This document shows positions 8,255 to 15,274 of a stretch of DNA of 22,333 nt, piece after piece. Source of the DNA: DAOTVS01 sp034436375 (GTDB lineage Bacteria; Chloroflexota; Anaerolineae; SpSt-313); assembly GCA_034436375.1 (NCBI GenBank), contig DAOTVS010000290.1:1-22333 (forward strand). Reading direction: 5' to 3'. Made by a program: the position numbers and the translations under genes. The first letter of the stretch is position 1. Each line of letters opens with the position of its first letter. The notes beneath the pieces are model-generated. The model was not told the origin of the DNA. It searched no databases and saw only the letters and a list, made by a program, of their open reading frames with translations.

Positions 8255-9469
8255 ATGACGGAGCGAATCTGCTTCTATCTGCGTGGGCCTCTGCTCGTCT
8301 TTCTGGCGTTATTGCTGTTTGGCATGAGCGCGAATGCGACAGAGGAACCATCAGCCCAGCAACCTGCAACAGAGGAAGCCCCAACCCCCGATTTCTCCTC
8401 ACTCACTGATCTGCTCAACAGTGCAGCGGCGTCTTTGGATGGGGCTTCCCTGCTTCTGATCAAAGATGGACAGGTCGTTTGTGAACAGTCGGTCGGCAAT
8501 ATGTCGCCAGACAAGCCGGTTGCCATTGCCTCTGCCTCCAAGTGGCTGACGGCAGCAGTGGTCATGACCCTGGTAGATGATGGCCGAATAGTGTTGGACG
8601 ATCCCGTGGCCAAGTACCTGCCCGCTTTCAATGGCGGCAAGGCGGGCATTACCATCCGAGAGCTGCTGTCGCATACCTCGGGCCTGCCAGACTATGCTCC
8701 TTGCCTGGACAACCGGCAGAGCACCCTGGCCCAGAGTGCTGTTGACATCGCTCAGGGGCCACTGATCTATGATCCGGGGACCGAATTCTACTATGGTGGG
8801 CTTGGCTCTCAAGTGGCGGGGGCGGTCGCCGAGGTAGCCAGCGGCAAGCCCTGGGCGCAACTGTTCGCGGAGCGCCTCCAGGGCCCCCTGGGCATGACGA
8901 ACACCACCTACGGATCCAGTGCGAACCCGGTGTTGGCTGGCGGCGTCATCTCGACGGCCCGTGACTATGCCCGTTTCTTGCAGATGTTCCTCGATGATGG
9001 CCGCTACGGAGGGCGCCAGATCCTTTCGCCCAAGGCCGTGCACGAGATGATGTCGGACCAGACCAATGGGGTGCCCATCGTTGTATCCGTGCACAGCGAT
9101 GGCCGCCGGTACGGCCTGGGTGTGTGGCGAGACCTGGTCGATAGCCAGGGCAATCCCATTCAGCTGAGCTCTCAGGGTGACACGGGGTTTTCGCCCTGGA
9201 TCGACCGGCAACGCGGCCTGGTGGGCGTATTCGCTACAGAGGATGGGCTTGGCTCGGTCTATTCACTGGTGGGGCGCATGCAAGAGGCGGCGCGCCAGGC
9301 GGTGGATTCCGCGGTAAAGACCGTTGCCGTGCCCTCACAAAGCCAAGCCAGCACGACGGACGAGCCGGACGGGATGGACAAGGAGCAGTCGGCAGGGATC
9401 TTCCGCAGGCTTCAGGGCCTGAAATTGTGGGACCGTAGCCTCAACGGCGGCGGTCGATTCCCGCAATAG
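8255..9469 (+). CDS. Exported serine hydrolase, beta-lactamase class C / esterase family
   Basis: A 404-residue protein with a Sec-type signal peptide (hydrophobic 11-24, probable cleavage after SANA, residue 28) and a low-complexity acidic/proline linker to about residue 47. The serine-lysine motif is SASK (Ser93, Lys96), followed by the family-typical ITIRELLSHTSGLPDY near 133-148, PLGMTNTTYG and the helix DYARFLQMFLDDGR. The second motif, usually YSN, is YGG (Tyr181), and the third, usually HxG, is GDTG near residue 307. These substitutions occur in a branch of periplasmic class C-like hydrolases and suggest an esterase or peptidase rather than a true beta-lactamase. The substrate is unknown. 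There is no strong ribosome site before the ATG, but the signal peptide supports this start. The last ~50 residues are polar and probably disordered. Confidence 0.85.
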   Translation: MTERICFYLRGPLLVFLALLLFGMSANATEEPSAQQPATEEAPTPDFSSLTDLLNSAAASLDGASLLLIKDGQVVCEQSVGNMSPDKPVAIASASKWLTAAVVMTLVDDGRIVLDDPVAKYLPAFNGGKAGITIRELLSHTSGLPDYAPCLDNRQSTLAQSAVDIAQGPLIYDPGTEFYYGGLGSQVAGAVAEVASGKPWAQLFAERLQGPLGMTNTTYGSSANPVLAGGVISTARDYARFLQMFLDDGRYGGRQILSPKAVHEMMSDQTNGVPIVVSVHSDGRRYGLGVWRDLVDSQGNPIQLSSQGDTGFSPWIDRQRGLVGVFATEDGLGSVYSLVGRMQEAARQAVDSAVKTVAVPSQSQASTTDEPDGMDKEQSAGIFRRLQGLKLWDRSLNGGGRFPQ

Positions 9470-9610
9470 GGAAACTGCACCTTGCATTTGAGGAACGCGC
9501 CTGCACCCTGCGTGCAGAGTGACTGACGGCGCCTATCAGCGGAGTATCTGGCCCGGCAGCTCCGACAGAATATGAGAAGATTGCCGGCAAGCTCGCTGAT
9601 GGGAGGTGCT

Positions 9611-9955
9611 ATGGACATTTCAAGCTTGCAAGAAACCCTGCTGGCGCAACTGGATGGCAATATCGCCTGGGTGAAGGACATTGCTGGCCTTTTCCTTGAG
9701 ACGATGCCCCAAATGCTGGCTGATCTCAAAGCGGCCGTCGAAGGGCAGGATGCGCCGGCCCTGCAACAGGCGGCTCACCGTATCAAAGGAACGCTGGGCA
9801 CCTTTCAGGCCCTGGAAGCAGCTCAGATTGCCTCCGTGCTCGAGACCATGGCCGAGGCTGGCGATTTAGCGGGGGCTGAGGCCCATTGCGCCCAGCTGGA
9901 GGCGGCTGTGGAGCACCTCCTTGCAGTGACCCGGCAGCTGGTCTCATCCATTTGA
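9611..9955 (+). CDS. Stand-alone histidine phosphotransfer (HPt) protein
   Basis: A 114-residue all-helical protein with the HPt signature AAHRIKGTLGTFQA, in which His56 is the expected phospho-acceptor. The family pattern is AHxLKGxxxxxGA; here the last Gly is Phe-Gln. It contains no kinase or receiver domain, so it would shuttle phosphate between other proteins in the cytoplasm. The frame opens 13 codons earlier, but the ATG at 9611 follows GGGAGG at good spacing and begins MDISSLQETLLAQLDGN, so it is taken as the start. The histidine kinase gene starts 69 nt downstream, and its own promoter begins over this gene's stop codon. Confidence 0.85.
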   Translation: MDISSLQETLLAQLDGNIAWVKDIAGLFLETMPQMLADLKAAVEGQDAPALQQAAHRIKGTLGTFQALEAAQIASVLETMAEAGDLAGAEAHCAQLEAAVEHLLAVTRQLVSSI

Positions 9956-9980
9956 CTCCCTCTGGGCCCCCGCCTATAGT
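9952..9980 (+). promoter_or_regulatory. Sigma70-type promoter of the histidine kinase gene
   Basis: TTGACT (9952-9957), which overlaps the HPt stop codon, a 17-nt spacer and TATAGT (9975-9980). The predicted transcript start (~9987) is about 38 nt before the kinase ATG. Confidence 0.65.
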
Positions 9981-10024
9981 GGCCTTTGGAGAGCTGCTTG
10001 TTCACAGGCCTACGCGGGGGAGAT

Positions 10025-11638
10025 ATGAGCGAGCTGGAGCAGCAACTGCAACAGAAAAACGCCGAGTTGGCAGCTCTGCGCGAGATCGGCCGAGCTATCA
10101 ATGCCGCCTGGGAGCTGAAGAGCACCCTGGAGCTGATCACTCGCCGGACGGCGCAAGTAATGGGCATGGATAGCTGCTCGATCTACCTGCTGGACGAGAG
10201 CGGAGAAACGATGGTGCTCAAGGCCACGACCGGGCTGGCGCCCGAGTCCGTCGGCCGGGCCCGCCTGCGCCTGGGCGAGGGCCTCACCGGTTGGGCTGCG
10301 GAGGCTGGCCAGGCTGTGGCTGTGGCGAACGCGCACTGCGACGCCCGCTTCAAGTACCTGCCGGAGACAGGTGAGGCTGCCTTCCAATCGCTGCTGGCCG
10401 TCCCCCTAGTGCACCAGGACCGGGTGATTGGGGCCATGAATGTGCAGACCCGGACCTATCACACCTACACCACTGACCAGGTCGAGCTTCTCTCGCTGAT
10501 CGCCGACCTGGCCGCCGGCGCCCTGGAGAAAGCCGTCCTCTACGATCGCATGCAGCGGCAGATTGGGGAGCTTTCCACGCTGGCTGAGGTCAGTGAGACC
10601 GTCACCTCGCCCCTCTATCCTGACGAAATGCTGGAGTTGATCGTCGAAATGGCCGCCCGGGTGATGCACGCCAAGGTCTGCTCGTTGTTGTTGTTGGATG
10701 AGGAACGGCAGGAGCTGGTTCCGCGGGCGATCCGCAGCCAGAATCCATCGTACCGGGGGCAGCCGCCGATTCGGGTGGGCGAGGGCATTGCGGGGCGCGT
10801 GGCCGAGAGCGGGCAGCCGCTGGCGGTGGAGGATGTGCGTCACGATGCCCGCTATCGTTACGCGGGGATTGCTCGAGAGGAGGAGGTCAGCTCGCTCCTG
10901 TGCGTGCCCTTGCGTCTGCGGGAAAAGGTCATCGGTGTGCTCAACTGCTACACGGGGCAGCGCCACCGCTTCAGCCGCGAAGAGATATCCCTCTTTTCGA
11001 CCCTGGCTAACCAGACAGCACTGGCCATCGAAAACGCACGTCTGGCCACAAGCGCCGCTGTGGTGCGGGAGATGCATCATCGCATCAAGAACAACCTGCA
11101 GAGCGTGGCCATGCTGCTGCGCTTGCAGATGAACGAAGAGGCCACGGTTTCGGCGCACGAGGTGCTGGCTGAGGCCACGAACCGTATCCAGAGCATCGCG
11201 CTGGTGCACGATGTGCTCTCGCACAAGGGCCTGCAGCTTGTGGATGTGAAGGACCTTCTGGCCCGCGTGGCGAGTGGTGTGGTGCAGAACACGGCAGCGC
11301 GGAATCTCAAGATCAACCTCACCGTGGAAGGCGACTCCTTCGATCTGTCCTCGCAACCGGCGACGTCGATCGCCCTCGCCATCAACGAGCTGGTGCAGAA
11401 CGCGGTAGAGCACGCCTTTGTGGGCCGCACGCAGGGGAACATCACGGTGCGGCTGAGCCAGGACGCGGAGCACTGGACCATCACGGTGCACGATGATGGG
11501 GTTGGGCTGCCGGAGGTTTCGGGGCAGCAGTTGGGCCTGCAGATCGTGGAGACCCTGGTGGTGGAGGACCTGCACGGGCAGCTCTCATGGGCGCGGCAGG
11601 AGGGCACGACCGCCGTTATCCGCATCCCACGCAAGTGA
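10025..11638 (+). CDS. Soluble GAF-GAF sensor histidine kinase (HisKA_2 type, PdtaS-like)
   Basis: A 537-residue cytoplasmic sensor kinase with no membrane segment. A short coiled coil (1-25) is followed by GAF domain 1 (~28-170) and GAF domain 2 (~190-340), each ending in the usual helix (QVELLSLIADLAAGALEKA; FSTLANQTALAIENA). The phospho-acceptor region REMHHRIKNNLQSVAMLL (His351/His352) is of the HisKA_2 class. The ATPase domain follows, with N-box INELVQNAVEHAF, G1 VHDDGVGLP and LGLQIVETLV. GAF domains bind small ligands, but the signal here is unknown. The ATG at 10025 follows GGGGGAG; an upstream in-frame TTG at 9986 lacks such a site. This architecture with an ANTAR regulator next door resembles the mycobacterial PdtaS/PdtaR pair. 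The stop codon lies inside the left arm of a long inverted repeat. Confidence 0.92.
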   Translation: MSELEQQLQQKNAELAALREIGRAINAAWELKSTLELITRRTAQVMGMDSCSIYLLDESGETMVLKATTGLAPESVGRARLRLGEGLTGWAAEAGQAVAVANAHCDARFKYLPETGEAAFQSLLAVPLVHQDRVIGAMNVQTRTYHTYTTDQVELLSLIADLAAGALEKAVLYDRMQRQIGELSTLAEVSETVTSPLYPDEMLELIVEMAARVMHAKVCSLLLLDEERQELVPRAIRSQNPSYRGQPPIRVGEGIAGRVAESGQPLAVEDVRHDARYRYAGIAREEEVSSLLCVPLRLREKVIGVLNCYTGQRHRFSREEISLFSTLANQTALAIENARLATSAAVVREMHHRIKNNLQSVAMLLRLQMNEEATVSAHEVLAEATNRIQSIALVHDVLSHKGLQLVDVKDLLARVASGVVQNTAARNLKINLTVEGDSFDLSSQPATSIALAINELVQNAVEHAFVGRTQGNITVRLSQDAEHWTITVHDDGVGLPEVSGQQLGLQIVETLVVEDLHGQLSWARQEGTTAVIRIPRK

Positions 11639-11780
11639 CTCGTAATAAGTAAAACGTAAAAGGTTGCCTGTGCGATAGGCTCGTGGCTTCACGCAAGATT
11701 TACAGGGGCGACTCCCTCGAAAAGTGATGCATGCTGCGAAATAGCGGTCTTACTTATTACGCTTTACTTATTACGAGTCA
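11636..11780. repeat. Long inverted repeat of heptamer units between kinase and regulator genes
   Basis: Left arm 11636-11659 and right arm 11757-11780 are reverse complements over 24 nt with one mismatch, separated by 97 nt. The left arm begins at the kinase stop codon TGA. The right arm is part of a direct repeat of TTACTTATTACG (11750-11761 and 11764-11775). Read in one direction the arms are heptamers of the type CGTAATA / AGTAAAG. Its AT-rich composition contrasts with the flanking genes. Confidence 0.75.
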
Positions 11781-11827
11781 CGTTGACCTTGCGGACTATC
11801 CATCACCTTTCGTATGTGGAGGGTTCT

Positions 11828-12400
11828 ATGCGCATCCTGATCGCAGATGACGAGGCCATCATCCGCCTCGGGCTCAAATCGACCCTGGAGCAGATGGGTC
11901 ACCAGGTGGTGGGGGCAGCAGCGGATGGCGAGGCGGCGGTGTCCTTGGCGCGTGAGACGCGGCCCGACCTGGTCATGCTCGATATCAAGATGCCTGGGCT
12001 CGATGGGCTGAGCGCTGCCGAGGCGATCTCCGCTGAGCGCCCGGTGCCCATTGTCATTCTCAGCGCCTATAGCGATCGTGACCTGGTGGAGCGCGCTGCC
12101 AGCCTGGCCGTGCACGGCTACCTGGTCAAGCCCTTCCGCCCGGCAGAGTTGGGGCCAACCATCGAGATTGCCCTTAGCCGCTTTGAAGAGGCAGAGGCCT
12201 TGCGCCAGGAGGCCGATGACCTGCAGGAGGCCCTGCGCACACGCGCTATTGTGGAGCAGGCCAAACAGCTCGTCATGCAGAAGTATGGCCTGCGTGAGGG
12301 CGATGCCTTTCGCATGCTGCAGCAGCAGGCCCGGCGCGAGCGGCGCTCGATGAGGGATATCTGCAAGGACTTGCTGGACCGAGAGCAGTCGTTATCTTGA
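11828..12400 (+). CDS. ANTAR-domain response regulator (PdtaR/AmiR-NasR type antiterminator)
   Basis: A 190-residue protein. The receiver domain (1-118) shows the acidic pair Asp7/Asp8, phospho-acceptor Asp52 (MLDIKMPGLDG), Ser79 in the Thr/Ser position and Lys101 (YLVKPFRP). A coiled linker (118-140) leads into an RNA-binding ANTAR domain (~135-185) with IVEQAKQLVMQKYGL and DAFRMLQQQARRERRSM. ANTAR proteins bind twin hexaloop hairpins in nascent RNA and prevent termination; the targets are not identified here. The ATG at 11828 follows GTGGAGGG; the frame is open 15 codons further upstream but starts within the repeat-flanking sequence. The natural partner is the upstream HisKA_2 kinase. lysA begins 30 nt downstream and may be cotranscribed. 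Confidence 0.93.
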   Translation: MRILIADDEAIIRLGLKSTLEQMGHQVVGAAADGEAAVSLARETRPDLVMLDIKMPGLDGLSAAEAISAERPVPIVILSAYSDRDLVERAASLAVHGYLVKPFRPAELGPTIEIALSRFEEAEALRQEADDLQEALRTRAIVEQAKQLVMQKYGLREGDAFRMLQQQARRERRSMRDICKDLLDREQSLS

Positions 12401-12430
12401 TACCGGCAACAGAGATGCAGCGGGGAGTCT

Positions 12431-13750
12431 ATGACACCAGAACCGACCTCATTACGCTTGTGCCCGATCACGACGCGCCTGGACGAGCAGGGGCGGCTCT
12501 GGCTGGGCGGCTGCCTGGCGCGCGACCTGGCCGCCGAATTCGGCACGCCGCTCTATGTTCTCGATGAGGCGACGCTGACGGCCCGCTGCCGCGAGGCGCA
12601 AGAGGCGTTCGCCGGTTATGAGGGTGGTGTGCGCGTGGCCTATGCCGCCAAGGCTTTCCTGTGCGTGGGGCTGGCGCAGCTCCTGGCGCGGCAGGGCATG
12701 GGGCTCGACGTGGTGTCGGCCGGCGAGATGGCGGTGGCGCGGGCGGCAGGGTTCCCCCCGGGGTGGGTGCACCTGCACGGCAACAACAAGTCGCCGGCAG
12801 AGTTGGCGGCGGCTCTCGACTGGGGCCTTGGCAGGGTAGTGGTCGACGGCTGGCACGAGCTGCAGAGCCTGCGGCAGTTGGCGGCAGAGCGCCCTGGCCG
12901 GCAACGGGTCTGGCTGCGTGTGGCGCCGGGGATCGATGTGCACACCCACAATCACCGTAAAACGGGGCTGCTGGACAGCAAATTCGGGTTTACGGTGGCG
13001 ACGGGCGAGGCGGCTGAGGCCCTGCGGCAGGCGCTGGCGGCGCCTGAGCTTGAGGTCGTGGGGTTGCATGCTCATGTGGGCTCTCAGGTTTTCGAGCCCG
13101 AGCCCTTTGCGCGCACTGCTGAGGTGCTGCTCGATCTGGCGGCAGAGGCCGGTTATGTGCCACAGGAGATTAGCCCCGGCGGTGGTTGGGGCAGCGCCAC
13201 TGATCCCGCACAGGCGGACCTTCCCCTGCGCACCTATGGCGAGGCCATCAGCGCCGCCGTGCGTGAGCGCTGCCGGCGGCATGGGCTGCCCCTGCCTCGG
13301 ATTGCCGTGGAACTGGGGCGGGCGATCATCGGCCCGGCGGGCGTCGCGCTCTACACAGTGGGCGGGCGCAAGGAGATTCCGGGGGTGCGCACCTGCGTCG
13401 CGCTGGATGGCGGCATGGGGGATAACATCCGCCCCGCACTCTATGGTGCGCGCTATGCGGCACTGACGGCCGACGGGCAGGACCGTCCGCTGGAGATGGT
13501 GACGCTGGTCGGCCGCTATTGTGAGTCGGGCGATGTGTTGGTGCGCGATGTGCGCCTGCCGGGGCCTCGGGCAGGCGATCTGGTGGCCATCCCACGAGCA
13601 GGCGCCTATGCACTGCCCATGGCCTCGAACTATAACCTGGTGCCGCGGCCGGCGGTGGTCCTGGTGGGCAACGGGCGGGCGCGCCTCTTGCAGCGGCGCG
13701 AGACGGTGGAGGACCTGCTGCGCAGGGACGTACCGCTTTCGGATGCCTGA
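12431..13750 (+). CDS. lysA: Diaminopimelate decarboxylase
   Basis: Fold-type III PLP enzyme that decarboxylates meso-diaminopimelate to L-lysine, the last step of lysine biosynthesis. It has 439 residues. The PLP lysine is Lys74 in VAYAAKAF. Other signatures are HLHGNNKS, GLHAHVGSQVF, the phosphate-binding glycine loop SPGGGWG, GGMGDNIRPALYGARY, and the active-site cysteine motif YCESGDVLVRD near residue 364 with IPRAGAYALPMASNYN after it. The ATG at 12431 follows GGGGAG closely. It lies 30 nt after the ANTAR regulator stop with no obvious promoter of its own, so it probably shares that transcript. No other lysine-pathway gene is in the window. Related arginine/ornithine decarboxylases are excluded by the CES and N-terminal motifs. 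Confidence 0.93.
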   Translation: MTPEPTSLRLCPITTRLDEQGRLWLGGCLARDLAAEFGTPLYVLDEATLTARCREAQEAFAGYEGGVRVAYAAKAFLCVGLAQLLARQGMGLDVVSAGEMAVARAAGFPPGWVHLHGNNKSPAELAAALDWGLGRVVVDGWHELQSLRQLAAERPGRQRVWLRVAPGIDVHTHNHRKTGLLDSKFGFTVATGEAAEALRQALAAPELEVVGLHAHVGSQVFEPEPFARTAEVLLDLAAEAGYVPQEISPGGGWGSATDPAQADLPLRTYGEAISAAVRERCRRHGLPLPRIAVELGRAIIGPAGVALYTVGGRKEIPGVRTCVALDGGMGDNIRPALYGARYAALTADGQDRPLEMVTLVGRYCESGDVLVRDVRLPGPRAGDLVAIPRAGAYALPMASNYNLVPRPAVVLVGNGRARLLQRRETVEDLLRRDVPLSDA

Positions 13751-13757
13751 TGTACCC

Positions 13758-13799
13758 GGAGCGCCGGCGGCCCGTGCCGGCCCTGGCAAGCGGCGCTCC
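13758..13799 (+). terminator. Probable terminator hairpin after lysA
   Basis: GGAGCGCC (13758-13765) pairs perfectly with GGCGCTCC (13792-13799), with further GC-rich pairing inside (CCGGC...GCCGG). It begins 7 nt after the lysA stop. The following sequence is only mildly T-rich, so it may be a weak or factor-assisted terminator. Confidence 0.5.
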
Positions 13800-13840
13800 T
13801 TCGCTGAGTTATTTCACTTTCAGACAATAATCACTCCGTG

Positions 13841-13869
13841 TTGACATTATTCTCTCCTAATGATATAAT
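13841..13869 (+). promoter_or_regulatory. Perfect consensus sigma70 promoter of the aminotransferase operon
   Basis: TTGACA (13841-13846), exactly 17 nt, TATAAT (13864-13869), in a locally AT-rich patch. It predicts a leader of about 145 nt before the DegT-family gene. Confidence 0.85.
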
Positions 13870-13881
13870 TACTGATGTGTC

Positions 13882-13913
13882 ATAGCCTGCACACGTGCGT
13901 TGCGGCAGGCTAT
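13882..13913 (+). promoter_or_regulatory. 5'-leader hairpin of the aminotransferase operon
   Basis: ATAGCCTGC (13882-13890) and GCAGGCTAT (13905-13913) form a perfect 9-bp stem with a 14-nt loop, starting about 6 nt after the predicted transcript start. It could stabilise the transcript or act as an operator or regulatory structure. No known riboswitch is recognised in the rest of the leader (13914-14020). Confidence 0.5.
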
Positions 13914-14020
13914 TCCACGCCTTGACACAGCGCCAGCTGGAAGCAGCGTGCATGCATCGGTCCAGCCTGCTCTCGGTCTTGAAGGTCGCTCAACCGCACT
14001 GACTCCAAGGAGGTCGGAAC

Positions 14021-15262
14021 ATGCCTGGTCCTGGAATGGAACTCATCGGCGAAGAGGAAAAGAAAGAACTGCTGGAGGTGCTGGAGGCGGGTTATCTCTT
14101 CCGTTACGGCAGCCCAGATGACCCTGATTTCAAGGCCAAGGTCTACACACTGGAGCAGGAGGTGGCCCGCTTTGCCGGCGTCAAGTATGGCGTCGCCGTC
14201 AATTCGGGCACGTCAGCACTGTTGGTGGCCCTGAGCGGCCTGGGGGTGGGGCCGGGCGATGAGGTGATCGTTCCCGGCTATACCTTCATCGCGAGCATGT
14301 CGTCCATCATCTACGCCCGTGCTGTGCCCATCCTGGCTGAGGTCGACCGCACTCTCGATCTGGACCCGCAGGATGTGGAGGCCAAGATCACGCCGCGCAC
14401 CAAGGCGATCATGCTGGTGCACATGCTGGGCAACCCGGGCCGCCTGGACGAGATCAAGGCCATTGCCGACAAACACGGGCTCCTCCTGATCGAGGACTGT
14501 GCGCAGGCCTTTGGCGCTACCTACAAGGGCCGCGCCGTGGGCTCTATCGGGCATGCCGGGACCTACTCTTTCAATATCTACAAGACCATTACGGCCGGCG
14601 ACGGCGGCATGGTCGTGACCAATGACGAGGCAGCCTACCGGCGCTTTTTCGGCTTTCACGACCAGGGCCACTCGCCTAACCGGACGGGCGTCGAGGTGGG
14701 CCGGCGGCCCTTTGTGGGGCTCGATTTCCGGATGACTGAGCTGACGGCGGCTGTGCTTTTGGGGCAGATGAAGAAGCTTGGCGCCATCAAGAGTCACCTG
14801 CACGCCAACAAAGACCGTTTCAAAGCTGCGATTGCCGATCTTGCGGGCCTTGAGTTTCGCGAGTTGCCCGACCCGGAGGGCGAGTGTGCCACGCTCCTGA
14901 CCGTCTTCCTGCCGACGGAAGAGATTGCGCGCAAGCTGGCCAGGGACCTGGGCACCAAGGTCGTGGCCGACTCGGGCTGGCACGTCTACAACAACATGGA
15001 GCAGATCCTGGAGACGCGCACCATCACCGCTGAGGGCTGCCCCTTTACCTGCCCCTATTACACCAACAAGGGTGGCGCCGTCAAGTATGCCAGGGGCATG
15101 TTGCCGCAGACTGACGCTCTGCTGGCGCGTGCGATCAATATCTCTATCGGTGTGTCGGACCCCGGCCTGGGCTCGGCCTTTGGTGTGACCATGCGCGATG
15201 GCTTTGATGTCGTGGATGCCAAGATAGAAGCGTTCCGCCGCGCGGCGCTCAAGTACCTGTAG
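14021..15262 (+). CDS. DegT/DnrJ/EryC1/StrS-family aminotransferase (KdnA-like)
   Basis: A 413-residue PLP-dependent sugar aminotransferase fold. Signatures are GTSALLVALSGLGVGPGDEV for cofactor phosphate and substrate binding, PGYTFIAS, the PLP-ring aspartate Asp159 in LIEDCAQAFGA, and the Schiff-base lysine Lys188 in SFNIYKTITAGDGGMVVT. The N-terminal MPGPGMELIGEEE...LFRYG resembles enzymes annotated as 8-amino-3,8-dideoxy-manno-octulosonate transaminase (KdnA); that likeness is from memory and the lipid-A-type substrate is not supported by the neighbours. Such enzymes move an amino group from glutamate or glutamine onto a keto-sugar or keto-cyclitol. The ATG at 14021 follows AAGGAGG. It is the first gene of a three-gene operon behind a consensus promoter, with 12 nt to the next gene. 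Confidence 0.88.
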   Translation: MPGPGMELIGEEEKKELLEVLEAGYLFRYGSPDDPDFKAKVYTLEQEVARFAGVKYGVAVNSGTSALLVALSGLGVGPGDEVIVPGYTFIASMSSIIYARAVPILAEVDRTLDLDPQDVEAKITPRTKAIMLVHMLGNPGRLDEIKAIADKHGLLLIEDCAQAFGATYKGRAVGSIGHAGTYSFNIYKTITAGDGGMVVTNDEAAYRRFFGFHDQGHSPNRTGVEVGRRPFVGLDFRMTELTAAVLLGQMKKLGAIKSHLHANKDRFKAAIADLAGLEFRELPDPEGECATLLTVFLPTEEIARKLARDLGTKVVADSGWHVYNNMEQILETRTITAEGCPFTCPYYTNKGGAVKYARGMLPQTDALLARAINISIGVSDPGLGSAFGVTMRDGFDVVDAKIEAFRRAALKYL

Positions 15263-15274
15263 GAGGTTTTCCCT

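Noticed and set aside
11660..11756. Twin hexaloop ANTAR-target RNA between kinase and regulator genes
   Set aside because: The small hairpins in the core do not show six-base loops with the expected A and G positions, and no terminator overlaps them.
14021..15262. Naming the aminotransferase kdnA
   Set aside because: The resemblance is by eye only; the KdnB oxidase and Kdo/lipid A genes are absent and the operon partners differ.
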